Of a DNA stretch of 26,114 bases, positions 1 through 9,514 are shown in pieces. The position numbers were made by a program, and so were the translations under genes. The DNA is from Chara braunii (taxonomy: Eukaryota; Streptophyta; Charophyceae; Charales; Characeae). The stretch is taken from the NCBI GenBank assembly GCA_003427395.1, contig BFEA01000586.1:864462-890575 (forward strand). The letters run 5' to 3'. Positions within the stretch are counted from its first letter, which is position 1. Every line of letters starts with the position of its first letter. Below the pieces are notes generated by a model that searched no databases, was not told where the DNA came from, and saw only the letters and a program-made list of their open reading frames with translations.

Positions 1-95
1 GGTTGACATCAATACTGTGCACAGGTAAGATAGGGAACTAGGGATCGAGCCCTGGGATCTGCATTCGCTACTGCGAACTGGTGATTACCGTTTCA
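1..95 (-). repeat. 3' LTR of Gypsy-1, first 95 bp only
   Basis: Bases 1-95 are identical to 8112-8206. On the minus strand the LTR starts TGAAACGG at position 95, directly after a purine-rich tract. The remaining roughly 786 bp would lie left of the window. Confidence 0.93.
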
Positions 96-107
96 CTCCC
101 GCCGGCC
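96..107 (-). promoter_or_regulatory. Polypurine tract of Gypsy-1
   Basis: The minus strand reads GGCCGGCGGGAG immediately before the TG that opens the 3' LTR. This is where the plus-strand primer of a retroelement should be. It is G-rich but interrupted by pyrimidines, so the exact primer limits are inferred from position. Confidence 0.6.
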
Positions 108-133
108 TAAATTCGAGGTCCTTCGAGAAAATT

Positions 134-321
134 TCAGTCCAAGGCAGGACCTTTACCCTTCTGCTGTCTTTCATAGGCCCGGACTATATCGGGAGCTGTC
201 TCTAGAAGTTCAGATCTTGTAAACCAGCGGTCGTCTTCCGGTTCTTGATAACTAAAATGAACCTTGTACTGTTTTTGCGGACGATCCCTACCTCCGGTTC
301 TGAAGACATCCTCAGCCACTA
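134..321 (-). pseudogene. Chromodomain at the C-terminus of Gypsy-1 pol
   Basis: About 61 residues run from AEDVFRTGG through KQYKVHFSYQ, DDRWFTRSELL and VRAYE. The aromatic/charged spacing is that of a retrotransposon chromodomain, with W in DDRWFTR at the usual WEP position. Such domains target integration by recognising modified histones or other chromatin features. It directly follows integrase but is in another frame: the integrase frame stops at about 319-321 (TAG) and one missing base explains the shift. There is no ATG at its start, so it was the tail of the polyprotein and not a separate gene. The first aromatic-cage position is not obvious, as in many plant chromovirus chromodomains. 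Confidence 0.75.
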
Positions 322-2357
322 TACCGCGTCTATGTCATACCTTCCATCCATATCAGGTGGGATCATTGATCTACGGGATGGAAACTGATCACTTGTTTGA
401 CAAGGTAGCAACTTCGATGCGTGGAAAACTGGATACGTGTGGAGGTGTGCTGGTAGTTCTATTGTATAGGACGGTCCATCTTCACCGCCCTTGACTTCAA
501 GAACAGGCCACGGTCCTCTATATGTGGGCAGTAACTTTTGCGAGATGTTCTCCTCAGGTGCAAACTCTTTCGAACTAACCCAGACTAAGTCGCCTACTTG
601 AAACTGTGAAGGGCGACGATGTTTGTTTGCTTGTTCTATCATCCTATGCTGGGCTTTCCTGAGGTTTTCTACAACAATAGCTAGTTCTTTCTCGAGCTGT
701 ACAACGAACTCCCGGGTCCCGCGCGGCAATCTCTGAATCTGATCCCGGTTGAGTCCCTCAAACGTTCTGCGCGGTCTAAAGGACTTGTGCAGTTCGTTGG
801 GAGTGCGGCAGGTGGCTAGATGCACACTGTTATTGTACGCACTAGCTACTTTAGGCAACATCTCATCCCAGTTAATCTGATCTGGCCTAATATACATGCG
901 CAGAACTTGATGCAGGATCTTGTTCATTTGCTCTGTCTGAACGTTAGTCTCTGGATGGCAGCCGGACGACATCAACAACTTAGATCCGTATACTCCCATG
1001 AGTTCTTGCCAGTTCTGGCTAGTAAAGCGACTATCTCTATCGCTAACTATAAACAGCGGGATTCCGTTCTCACTAACCCAGCAGTCAAAGAACCTTTGTA
1101 TGACTAAATCAGTACGCGCCTCATAAGGCAAAGGAACAAAAACTGCATACTTGCTAGAGCGGTCAACTATGACCATGACTTGGCTCTTGCCATGCCTGCT
1201 CTTGACTTGAGTGTCCATGAAATCTATTGACACTGAGTCTCCTGGCTGCTCCAGAATGGGCAAGGGTCTGAGAAGACCTAGCGGGATGCGCGTAAGACTC
1301 TTATTACGCTGGCAGACTTTGCAACTGCGAACATACTCTACGCAGTCATTCTTCATCCCTGGCCAGGTATACGCGCGCATCAGATTGGCCAAAGTCTTTT
1401 GCCAACCGAAATGACCCTCTGTGTCGTGACATTCCCCCAGAATCAGACTACGGATCTCTTCGCTATTGGGGATGCACAACCGGTCAAAGACATTAGTCTT
1501 CTCGAAGAGTAACCCCCCAGTAGTGGGGTAGTTCGGCTCGGTCTCTGGGGCCTCCTTGACTCGCGTGAGGAGCTCACTATAGATTGGGTCCTGCGCGTAG
1601 GCTTCGCTAACCTTCTGCTGCAGATCCTTTCCTATATCGAGGAAATATACTATTGCCCCAAAGTAATTTGCTCTCCTACTCAGAGCATCCGCGACTACGT
1701 TGTACTTCCCTTTGACAGGCTTGAGCTCAAAGTCGTACTGATCTATCTTTGCGGCCCACCTAGTAAGCTTAGGTGTCATCTTGGCCTGGGTCTTTAACCA
1801 CCGTAACGTTTCATGGTCCGAATAGACTTTGAAGTGCCTCCCGAGCAAGTAGTGCTTCCAGTGGTCTAATGCTTGCCTGAGAGCGTAGAGTTCCCTCTCA
1901 TAGGTAGATGTCGCAACCTTCTCTGAAGGCATCCTAGCGGACATGAACTCTACGGGTCTATAGCCATTGCCATCGTCTTGCTGTAACACTGCGCCTATGC
2001 CGTACTGGCTAGCATCCGTAGTAACAACAAAAGGCAAGGACGGATCGGCGACCTTAAGGACCGGATACTCTATCAACGCCTGCTTTAGCTTCTTCATGGC
2101 GGACGTGGAATCCTTGTCGCACTTCCAGATTGTCTCTTTTCTCAGCAATCTGCAAAGGGGCGCAGCGATGGTGGAGAAGTTCCTTACGAACTTCCTATAG
2201 TAATTCGCTAAGCCCAGGAACGAGCGCAACTCTGTCAGCGTACGTGGCGTGGGCCAATCTCTAATCGCTGCGATCTTGCTATCTTCGCGCTTAACGCCGT
2301 CTCCGTCCAAGACGTGGCCTAGATACAAAACTTGGGTCTTCGCCCAATCGCACTTCT
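319..2357 (-). pseudogene. RNase H and integrase of Gypsy-1 pol
   Basis: This 669-residue open stretch starts in the RT thumb ([11 protein letters not shown]), then RNase H with its acidic residues in TTDAS, YERELYAL, YSDHETL and VADALSRR. Integrase follows: an HHCC zinc finger (HDTEGH, then CKVC 29 residues later), the first catalytic D in SIDFM, the second in VSDRDSRF and E in VQTEQMNK with exactly 35 residues between, then a GPY/F-type module (YRGPWPVLEV) and VFHASKLLP. All catalytic residues are present. It is separated from the RT segment by a single-base frameshift near 2357 and ends at a TAG at 319-321 before the chromodomain. The encoded enzymes degrade the RNA of the RNA/DNA hybrid and insert the cDNA. 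A good domain set, but not expressed as one protein. Confidence 0.92.
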
Positions 2358-3173
2358 TGCATTGATCTTGAAGTAAGCTTCTCTCAGCTTCCCCAAGACT
2401 TGCCTGAGATGACCCTGATGCTCGTCGAGGGTCCGACTAAACACTATGATGTCATCTAGATAAACTACAACGAATCTGTCTAACCACGGCCTAAACAAAT
2501 CATTCATACACTGCTGAAAAGTTGCTGGCGCATTGGTNAGTCCAAAGGGCATCACTATAAACTCATAATGCCCGTACCTAGTCCGGAAGGCTGTCTTATA
2601 CTGATCATCAGGGTGTACCTCTATCTGATGATATCCGGACTTTAAGTCTATCTTGGAGAAATACTTAGCCCCCTGCACTCGATCTAAGAGATTGTCGATC
2701 CTAGGCAGTGGCTCAACATTCTTTACTGTAACAGCATTCAGACCCCTATAGTCTATGCACATTCTCAGCTCTCCCTTTTTCTTAGGAACAAAGAGAACAG
2801 GCGCTCCGAAAGGAGACGAACAAGGCCTAATCCAACCCTTCTCGAGGGACTCGTCTAATTGCTTGCGAAGCTCCTCTAACTCCCGCGGGGACATCCTATA
2901 CACAACACCCTTAGGAGTTCTACTGCCAGACTCTATCTCGATACGGTGCTGGATGGGCCGCGGCACCGTGCCGGTCGGCGGCTAAGTCAAATCCTTAAAC
3001 TCTTCCAGCAGCTTGGCAAACGCAGGGTCCATCGGCTTCTCTTCCGTAGGCTCAGTGACGGGCCTAACATAGGCAACAAAGACTTGTTCCTCTAATTTCT
3101 CCTTCTTCACCAATCTGGCGAATGCAGGGGCACTAAGGTAGCAATGTGCCAAGGAATTCTCTACTCCTGACAC
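2319..3173 (-). pseudogene. Reverse transcriptase of Gypsy-1 pol
   Basis: Classic Ty3/gypsy RT palm: [44 protein letters not shown] (first catalytic Asp), [12 protein letters not shown] and [12 protein letters not shown] (the YLDD pair, intact). A TAG at 2982-2984 splits the domain from its upstream linker, which is in the same frame (2985-3173). A one-base loss near 2357 shifts the frame out of the thumb. Base 2538 is N, giving one unknown residue in the MPFG motif. The active site is intact although the frame is not. Confidence 0.93.
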
Positions 3174-3729
3174 ATGAAACAGGGGAAGTCTTAGCCTCGC
3201 CTGCAGAACTAGGGAGTCTACACTCGTGCTCCTTCAGATGGAGCGTTGCCCCGGCTGCCTCTCCCCAATCCATTCCCAGTACTATGTCAAACAGCAGGCT
3301 GTCCTCTACGAGGAGAGTCAGGGAGTGAAGGACCTTCTCCACCTTCCCATCTTTCTCTAGGCGTAAATACGCCTGAACTCCCTCTACGTAATCCTCTACA
3401 ACCATGGTACGATTGTCCGCGAGGATACTAACTATGGGGTCTGTCAGTTTCTGGACCTTATGTTTCAGCCTCAACTTCTGCAGCGCCTGCCTACTAATAT
3501 AGCTGCGGGTGGCCCCTGAGTCTACTAGGGCCCCTATTCTACTTCTAAAAATCTCTGCATCTAATAAAATCAGCTGCCCTTTATTCTCCTTCTTCATCTT
3601 GGCCCAGGCGGGCCTCCTCTCCTTCAACTCTTCCGCCACGCCTGTGAGGGAGGTGTCTAGCGAAACTCTAACACAAGCAGTCTTGGGACAGCTGTCTAGA
3701 CACCGGCTTGCAACCTCTGCCATAGGCAC
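3133..3729 (-). pseudogene. Aspartic protease of Gypsy-1
   Basis: 198 codons. The retropepsin-like site is GALVDSGATRSYIS (catalytic Asp at residue 70, DSG triad intact), followed by the flap region and FDIVLGMDW near residue 150. These proteases act as homodimers and cut the gag-pol polyprotein. The reading frame differs from gag upstream (shift near 3800) and from the RT linker downstream (shift near 3150), so it has no continuous polyprotein context. The apparent ATG is probably just an internal methionine. Confidence 0.88.
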
Positions 3730-3803
3730 ATGTGGTATGGGAGTCTCCTGCTGGCTAGCGCTATTTTCCCCACATGGCCTAGTGGTAGGGGCAGTTGCTA
3801 CCC

Positions 3804-4223
3804 CTACCGGTGGCTGCCTTTTGGCTCTTGAGCAGCTGTTCGGGTCTCTCGATACTTAGGACAATATTTGATGATATGCCTCGGGTCACCGCAGAAAATG
3901 CACTGGCCCCGGTTCAATCGTTGTTGCCATAAAGCCTGGTCCAGACCCAAAGATTCCCACGGCCTACCCTGAGGTAGCCCTGGGTGCCATCCTCCTACTC
4001 TATAGGGAGACCTGTTCCTAGGACGGTTTTGCGAGGGACCTTGACCCCTACCTCCCGCTTGGCGGTTCCCTCCTCTGCCGCCAACCCCCTGATCGCCCTC
4101 GAACCGGCTCCTTGAGGCCCGGCCCCCTTGGCCTTGGCCTCGTCCTCCTTGGGGCCTCCCTCTAGCCGCGACAGCAGCGTAAGTCCTCCCCTGGCCCACA
4201 CTACTGTCCTCCTCCTCGAACCC
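3804..4223 (-). pseudogene. Nucleocapsid part of Gypsy-1 gag
   Basis: An Arg/Gly/Gln-rich segment (repeated GRGQG and GGRG-like stretches, typical of nucleic-acid-binding tails) leads to one CCHC zinc knuckle, CIFCGDPRHIIKYC, with C-X2-C-X4-H-X4-C spacing. It packages the genomic RNA. It is in frame with the capsid part but cut off from it by a TAG at 4224-4226. Confidence 0.85.
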
Positions 4224-5116
4224 CTACTCAATCTGGTCATAGGGGATCTCGTCCACACTACCCTCATCTAAAGTGAGCACAAGGCTATCCTTGGTCTTGA
4301 CTTGCCCTGAGATAGTGCGGCCCTTCCACTTTTTGCCCTTGTCTAAATCTTTGTGCCAGAAGGTGGAAATCGACGCAAACTTCGCCTCGAACGCGACCAC
4401 TTCCCTGCTAAGTATATCATAAGTCATAGCAGGGTCCTGACTCTTGTCAAAGAAGTGACCACGCAGCGTTTCGGGCATAGCCCGATAGAAAAGGTTGACC
4501 AACTGGATTTCCGTGACCTTGTGGTCAGGAGCAGCCACCAACTCATCCATTGTGCCCTTGAGTGCCCTTGCACTCTTCCATTGGCGCGAGTGTATTGTCT
4601 GGAGCCTATCTGAGGCTTTGACACTACGGGCAACATCAGCGAATCGCTCGCGCAACAGCTTCAAGAATTCAATGAGGGACGTAAACGAGGAGTACGCAAA
4701 TGGATCGTCACTGCAGTTGGCAGCACGAACAAGGGATCTCGCGAAACTGGGGCCTCGTCTCTAAGTGCATGGATCGCAATTAAGACCTGCTGATCCGGGG
4801 AGACCTGTTGCAAATGCACATAGGTCTTAATATTGGCCTCCCAATTGTCAAAGTTCTCTTCCCTTTTCCCACTGTAGGAATCAGGGAATTTGACTTTGAC
4901 TTGCTCCCTGCGAGGACGGGCCTTCTCCTCCTTAGGAGCGGCCACCTTGATACCTTCGATGACGCCGACACAAAAACGCTCAGTCTTTTCGAGGCGATGA
5001 CTCACCTCGGATTTCACAACGCCTACTTGTTCGCGAGCAAAATCCCGTAATCCCGTTCGCATCGAACGCACGGATATCTCCTGGCTGCGACTAAACTCAT
5101 AGTGTTTTTCTTGCAC
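4224..5116 (-). pseudogene. Capsid part of Gypsy-1 gag
   Basis: Retrotransposon-gag capsid homology: the right part contains KFPDSYSGKREENFDNWEAN and HLQQVSPDQQ, the left part LKLLRERFADV, ELVAAPDHKVTEIQLVNLF and RAMPETLRGHFF. The halves lie in two frames joined by a single-base shift near 4750; after it the same theme continues with no gap. The C-terminal end (ILSREVVAFEAKF) runs toward the zinc knuckle. The capsid assembles the virus-like particle. The capsid call rests on position and the W/YxGxxxxNFDNW-type start and not on a database match. Confidence 0.78.
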
Positions 5117-5137
5117 TTTAGCTAACCGGTCAGCACT

Positions 5138-5866
5138 CTAGGCGATGATCTCCACTTTGCGTCGGAGATCTACTTGCGGAGTCAATTGTATTGTTAAGGT
5201 AGTCCTCACCTTCGCTAGTTCTTGCATTGCTGCATTCGCCGCCTCCACTCTTCTCTTCTTCTCCCTCATCACTACGAGCTTCCACGCCATCCTCTGTTCA
5301 TCCTCCATCGTCCGCCGCGTCATAACATCTTCTTCTGCTTCCCATTTCTTCATGGCAGCTTCTTGCTCACCCTTGGGGATGTACATAGCGACCTCTTCCT
5401 CCTCACCCAGGGATAAGTTGGCGACCCACTCCGAAATTTTCTTCTCCATCTCATCACTGCTGCTGCCGCTGTGCTGCCCACTCTTTTGCAGTGGCGGTCC
5501 TTCCTCTTCTTCATCCACCTCCTTCAGCTTCTCTTCTTCTTCCCTTTTCAACCTCTCTTTCTCCCTTGCCATCGCTTCTTCCATCTTCTTTAGTTTGGCC
5601 GCATGTTCCTCTTTCAAGGCCTTCTTCTTTGTCTCCTTCTTCTCCTTCCTCTCTTGCAGGATGGCGGCCATCTTCTCCTCCTCCTCCTTCGTGTATGGTT
5701 GGGTGGCGGTACCACCTTGAGTGGGCCTTACTCTACACGCAAAGGTATGCCAAAATCCTAGAGGAAAGAGGAGACGCCAGAGGGTCCCCCAGAAGGAGAA
5801 CCCAACCAGCAACCCATACATCGGGTAGTCGTCCATCGTGGTGTTGGGGCACGACAAGGGTCCCAC
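5138..5866 (-). pseudogene. N-terminal coiled-coil region of Gypsy-1 gag
   Basis: 242 codons. Residues about 16-45 are hydrophobic and aromatic (LLVGFSFWGTLWRLLF), residues 60-125 are a Lys/Glu-dense predicted coiled coil (KEEEEKMAAILQERKEKKET), followed by an acidic patch and ISEWVANLSLGEEEEVAMY. A TAG at 5138-5140 separates it from the capsid part, which is in the same frame. The true start is unclear: the ORF begins with MGPLSCP, but a later Met (in EEEEKMAAI) is also possible. The function is not known; I infer multimerisation or membrane/particle interaction. Confidence 0.6.
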
Positions 5867-6000
5867 TCCTCACCACGTAGCCCTACCCGAACACACTAAC
5901 CTACTGACTGACTTCCTAAGGACCACAGGAATAGACCCTGTCAACTATGGCCACTACTAACCGAAGACTACTCTAAGGCTGTCACTACAGAACCAAGAGC

Positions 6001-6070
6001 TGATCTGGAGGCATTTAAGGAGATCCCCCAAACTCCGCAAGAATTCTTTAACGTCGCAGACAGGACGACG
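6001..6070 (-). repeat. Leader block shared by Gypsy-1 and Gypsy-2 (copy 1)
   Basis: Roughly 60 aligned bases match 18908-18985 at high identity with one small indel. On the minus strand both include TGCGACGTTAAA and TCTCCTTAAAT. In Gypsy-1 the block is open in one minus frame; in Gypsy-2 the same frame has a TAA. Confidence 0.7.
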
Positions 6071-6585
6071 CAATCAGCTTGGTTCCTCTGGCGATTTCAG
6101 CCCACAACTCAGCCCGTCCAGCCTCCTGTGCCACACCAAGCAGCCCGCCGGTCAGTACCGGTCCTTGGAGGGGTTCGTATCCCTCGGGACAGTCGAGTCG
6201 TCAGACACGGATCATCAGCCTTCTGGGTCCGGTAGGGAAGTGGCTCAACCAGGCCTCAACACTTTAAAGACGGCCTTCGTTTCAGCCTACAGCTCGGAGT
6301 CCAGACCCTCCACACTGAATTCAGTAGACCTGCCGGACAGTAACGGTCATTGGGCTAGACGAGTTGTTTAACGAGCGCTCGCCGCTCATGCCCAGGTCTC
6401 CAAGTGCCAGAGTAGAGCTTTGGTCCTACTAAGCTCGTGTAGGTTTGGCAGCAAGGCCCTATCCTTCATCCACAGATTCCTAGCACCTAGGACAGAAGAG
6501 ACTCAATGCAGAAAGAGTAGACAGACAACTCAGCAAGTACCGTGGGGTAAGTGCACATCCACAGGGTAAGGGGATAGGCTGAAGG

Positions 6586-6780
6586 GTCAACGAGATATCA
6601 CCATTTCCAGCTTGGTCAAAATCTTGGGCAGCAGCTCCGGTCAACGCCTTGGTCAACGCCGAGTCAACACGGTCAACCCCGGTCAGCGCTTGGTCAACAC
6701 CCCTGGTCAACGCCTGGTCAACCCTCTGGTCAACCCTCAGTCAACCCTCTGGTCAACGGTCTGGTCAACGCCCGGTCAAC
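6586..6780 (-). repeat. TTGACY minisatellite (W-box-like array)
   Basis: Fourteen copies of TTGACC or TTGACT on the minus strand (GGTCAA or AGTCAA on plus), spaced about 10-25 bp; the commonest unit is CTGGTCAACGC. TTGAC[C/T] is the core of the plant WRKY-binding W-box. The array lies in the transcribed leader of Gypsy-1. The W-box role is inference; the repeat itself is plain. Confidence 0.85.
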
Positions 6781-7110
6781 TCCTCACCTCGGCTATGGCT
6801 GCCGGCACCTTCACCTTCGTCACCCTCGCCGTCTACTTCCCCCCTTTCTTCACTTTCTGTCTCTTCACTTTCGCTGTATTTTTTATTATTATTTTTTTTT
6901 TATACACACCCCCGGCTATGTCTGTCTTCTTCTTCGTTCTCCTCCTTCCACACTTCTTCTTCTCTCTTCTCAGTCCCTCCTTCTCTGTCCTCCCTTTCTC
7001 TCTCCTCCGGTACTCTGTGTTACAGCTCCGCGGCTATGGCCGCTGTCTTCCTTCTCCACCGGACTCCGCAATCTCGCCTTACAGGTAAGTGACAGCCAAT
7101 CTTGGATCGC

Positions 7111-7113
<3 letters not shown>

Positions 7114-7177
<64 letters not shown>
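7114..7177 (+). repeat. (CT)n microsatellite
   Basis: About 32 uninterrupted CT units inside the Gypsy-1 leader. Confidence 0.97.
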
Positions 7178-7180
<3 letters not shown>

Positions 7181-7312
7181 GTATTCTTGTTGCAGGTGCG
7201 CGGCGTCTTCTTCGACCTCGAGCTCCGTTATGGCGGACGGCCTCCTCGGGCGGCACTTCAGCTATGGCCGATCAGCGCTGCACACATCGCGCGGATGGGA
7301 CAGCGGGTACCT

Positions 7313-7324
7313 GCTCCGATACCA
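7313..7324 (-). promoter_or_regulatory. Primer binding site of Gypsy-1
   Basis: The minus strand reads TGGTATCGGAGC, one base downstream of the 5' LTR end. It differs by one base from the common plant initiator tRNA-Met PBS (TGGTATCAGAGC). Gypsy-2 has the identical 12-mer at 19676-19687. Confidence 0.85.
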
Positions 7325-7530
7325 GTGCAATCAGACTCGACCTCTTCACACTTGTCATGCATGCAAACAGCGAAACAGCAAACTGGCGACATGCGCCCAC
7401 ACAGTACTCAAAGATATCGTAACCAGGTAAGAGTTCTCTTCAAACTGGCTATGGCGACTGAGCGCCCACACAACTCACTGTTCGCACTCTGGATCACCCT
7501 GGATGTCCCACACGCAACACTCTACACGCA

Positions 7531-7550
7531 ACACACACACACACACACAC
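7531..7550 (+). repeat. (AC)n microsatellite in the LTR
   Basis: Ten AC units within the Gypsy-1 LTR. Confidence 0.95.
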
Positions 7551-7717
7551 GCTACTATAGCTATGGCAGCTATGGCTGCCACTATCCTATCGCTACACTA
7601 CACTTCACTGCCCTCTTCGTCTTTGGGCGCACTGCAGACCTCCTCGCACAAGCTGCTGGGGCAGCGCTTCCGCATGGCATCCGCCGGAATGAATGAATGG
7701 CTGGACGCAGCCTCTTG

Positions 7718-7724
7718 ATTTATA
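7718..7724 (-). promoter_or_regulatory. TATA box in the Gypsy-1 LTR
   Basis: The minus strand reads GAAGTATAAATCAAG. It sits about 485 bp into the LTR, so U3 would be about 485 bp and transcription would start near 7690. Confidence 0.55.
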
Positions 7725-7920
7725 CTTCTGCGCTGCGTTGGTCTGCCCTGTATCCCTTGGCCCACGATGTGCACACAGTCCCAGGCGGTACTTGCTGAAC
7801 AGGACTGGACTGACTAACTGGGACTGCTGACTGGGCTAGGTGGACTACCACCACTTGACCACTTGCCTCTGCTGAACACAGGCCAACTCCGAAAGTCTAG
7901 AAGTGGCCTTTCGGTACTGT

Positions 7921-8000
7921 AGCAGCTACGACTTTGCCCTTTCAGGTAAGTAGCAGCTACCACCTTGACTCTTCAGGCATCCTACAGCTACGACTTTGGA
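7921..8000 (+). repeat. Tandem repeats of about 31 bp in the LTR
   Basis: Two full units and one partial: AGCAGCTACGACTTTG at 7921, AGCAGCTACCACCTTG at 7952 and ACAGCTACGACTTTGG at 7984. Each full unit ends near TTCAGG. Confidence 0.75.
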
Positions 8001-8206
8001 ATTGTCTAGACTCCTCTCCTACAGGTCTACAGTTCGATTCCCTTCTAAGCTGTGACCTACGAAACCCTGCCTACCACTGGCCATCCTACAGGTCGCGGGT
8101 TCAAGTCTACGGGTTGACATCAATACTGTGCACAGGTAAGATAGGGAACTAGGGATCGAGCCCTGGGATCTGCATTCGCTACTGCGAACTGGTGATTACC
8201 GTTTCA

Positions 8207-9060
8207 TAGGAAAAGAGGAAGAAGAACGAGGAGGAGGAGGAGGAGGAGGAGCAGGAGGAGGAGGAGGAATCAGCACAGAGTCTGACGGAACGCAAACGCA
8301 CATATTAACTGGTACACCACTGCAAGAAGAATATGGAAAGAATTCTATATGAGTGGTCAGTCTCTCTTTTTTTTTTTTTTTTTGAAAAGAAATATGGAAA
8401 AGCGGTCAGATTCATCTAGAAGATAACCAAAAAATGAACGAGGCATCAAAGAAACACGAAGATAGCAATAATGTGACATAATAGGCAAAAGATGAACGAG
8501 GCATCAAAGAACCACGAAGAGCAATCCCCTGATGATGGCCACTTCGGCGAGGTGGCCGGAATTTCGCCGTCCTCGCTTCATGTGCTTTGTCGCGCCATTA
8601 TTATTTTTCAGAAGCCGGGTTACTTTTGCGCTACTCCTTGAAATTCGTCTTCTTCTCTCTCCTTCTCCGTTTCTGTGTACATGTTTTGCTATGCTTGTCT
8701 CCATGCGCGCACTTGTTTGAGCCCATGCTTAACTGTCGCGTCCAAGCACCGACGACTTCCATGTCACGAAGATAGCAATAATATCACATCAGGCAACAGA
8801 GGCAAGCTATGGCGGCCTCAACCTCCACCACCTAATTGGAGATGGAAGCGTGTCCCGACCCACTCATGGCTACTCATCGAGAAGACGAAGAAAGAAAATG
8901 GAAAAAAAAAAAAAAAAAAAGACGATGACCGTATTGTATGACTCACTTGGTAAAAAAAAAAAAAAAAAAAAACCACTCATTGGCAGGTCAACGAAGAACA
9001 GAAAACGTCAACAGCCTGAAAGACGAAAGCGGAAACGCTAGCACATTCGATGCTCCTAGT
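8207..9060. other. Intergenic repeat-rich DNA
   Basis: No gene seen. It holds a (GGA)n run (8230-8270), a T tract (8368-8385), two direct copies of ATGAACGAGGCATCAAAGAA (8435 and 8489, with CACGAAGA following), a second CACGAAGATAGCAATAAT pair (8457 and 8765), and A tracts at 8904-8922 and 8952-8972. The short ORFs here are microsatellite or low-complexity translations. Confidence 0.8.
8435..8521 (+). repeat. Direct repeat pair of about 32 bp
   Basis: ATGAACGAGGCATCAAAGAA plus [A/C]CACGAAGA occurs twice, 54-55 bp apart. It looks like a local duplication. Confidence 0.8.
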
Positions 9061-9070
9061 ACCCTTTTCC

Positions 9071-9165
9071 CTCCACAGTGGACCGCATGGTCATAGTCAC
9101 TGTATCTGGACTGAAAGTTGCAACAAAAACAGATATAATGACGGTACGCTCTATTCTGGTCAAAA
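9071..9165. mobile_element. Fold-back MITE family F1, copy 1 (diverged)
   Basis: The arms can be read as GGTCATAGTCACTGTATCTG against AACAGATATAATGACGGTAC, with outer arms containing an ACCGCATGG/GCGTACC-type match. The core GTCAT...CTGTATCTGGACTGAA is the same as in copies at 20836, 21449, 22384 and 24500. Confidence 0.65.
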
Positions 9166-9387
9166 TTTCCTCCAAAACGGTACAAGGTATAGTGCCTTGC
9201 CTACCACCACCTACCTTCGGCTATGGCCCCTCCCCTCCGTCTCTCTCCGCTCGTTCGCATTTACCCACACCCTCAATCGGCATCATCGCTAAAGCTTCGA
9301 CTGCTTGTTATCGTATCAGCAGTGATTCAGCAGCAGCACCAGCAGTAGCGATCGTACGATTTCCTGCTTCCGAAACTACTGCTTAAT

Positions 9388-9404
9388 TCCCTCCCTCCCT
9401 CCCT

Positions 9405-9468
<64 letters not shown>
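9388..9468 (+). repeat. Compound (CCCT)n(CT)n(GT)n microsatellite
   Basis: Successive pure runs of CCCT, CT and GT units. Confidence 0.97.
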
Positions 9469-9471
<3 letters not shown>

Positions 9472-9514
9472 ACTGACAAAAGCTCAACAGGAAAAGGGAA
9501 AAGGGAAGGGAAAC

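Larger units (their letters stand above)
5867..7312 (-). other. Untranslated leader of Gypsy-1
   Basis: About 1.45 kb between the PBS and the first gag codon, with no convincing ORF. It holds a conserved block (6001-6070) shared with Gypsy-2, a TTGACY minisatellite (6586-6780), a pyrimidine-rich stretch (6830-7020) and a (CT)n microsatellite (7114-7177). A TATA-like run lies on the minus strand near 6897-6905 (GTGTATAAAA). Confidence 0.65.
1..8206 (-). mobile_element. Gypsy-1: degenerate Ty3/gypsy chromovirus
   Basis: Reading right to left: 5' LTR (7326-8206), PBS (7313-7324), long leader, gag (coiled coil, capsid, zinc knuckle), aspartic protease, RT, RNase H, integrase, chromodomain, polypurine tract (96-107), then the first 95 bp of the 3' LTR before the window ends. 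This domain order and the terminal chromodomain are those of the chromovirus clade of Ty3/gypsy. The two LTR segments that can be compared (1-95 and 8112-8206) are identical. The coding region is broken by in-frame stops (about 5138, 4224, 2982) and frameshifts (about 4750, 3800, 3150, 2357, 321). The target duplication cannot be checked because the left end lies outside the window. Confidence 0.93.
7326..8206 (-). repeat. 5' LTR of Gypsy-1 (881 bp)
   Basis: On the minus strand it opens TGAAACGG (8206) and closes ATTGCA (7326), giving TG...CA ends. The right limit is set by identity with the 3' LTR copy, the left limit by the adjoining PBS. It contains a TATA box (7718-7724), a (CA)n run (7531-7550), roughly 31 bp tandem repeats (7921-8000) and several CAGGTAAG-like sites on plus. 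The right flank begins TAGGA. Confidence 0.87.

Noticed and set aside
5145-5720. 191-codon Ser/Phe-rich plus-strand ORF
   Set aside because: It is the antisense of the Glu/Lys-rich gag coiled coil; GAA/GAG/AAG codons read as TTC/CTC/CTT on the other strand.
6612-6780. CRISPR-like array in the GGTCAA repeat
   Set aside because: Units are 6 bp cores with irregular 5-15 bp spacers, in a eukaryotic retrotransposon leader.
7102-7422. ORFs running through the (CT)n and (AC)n tracts
   Set aside because: Leu-Ser or Thr-His repeats are microsatellite translations with no domain and no homology.
8092-8165. Possible tRNA gene in the LTR (GGGTTCAAGTC)
   Set aside because: No A box at the right distance and no cloverleaf could be drawn.
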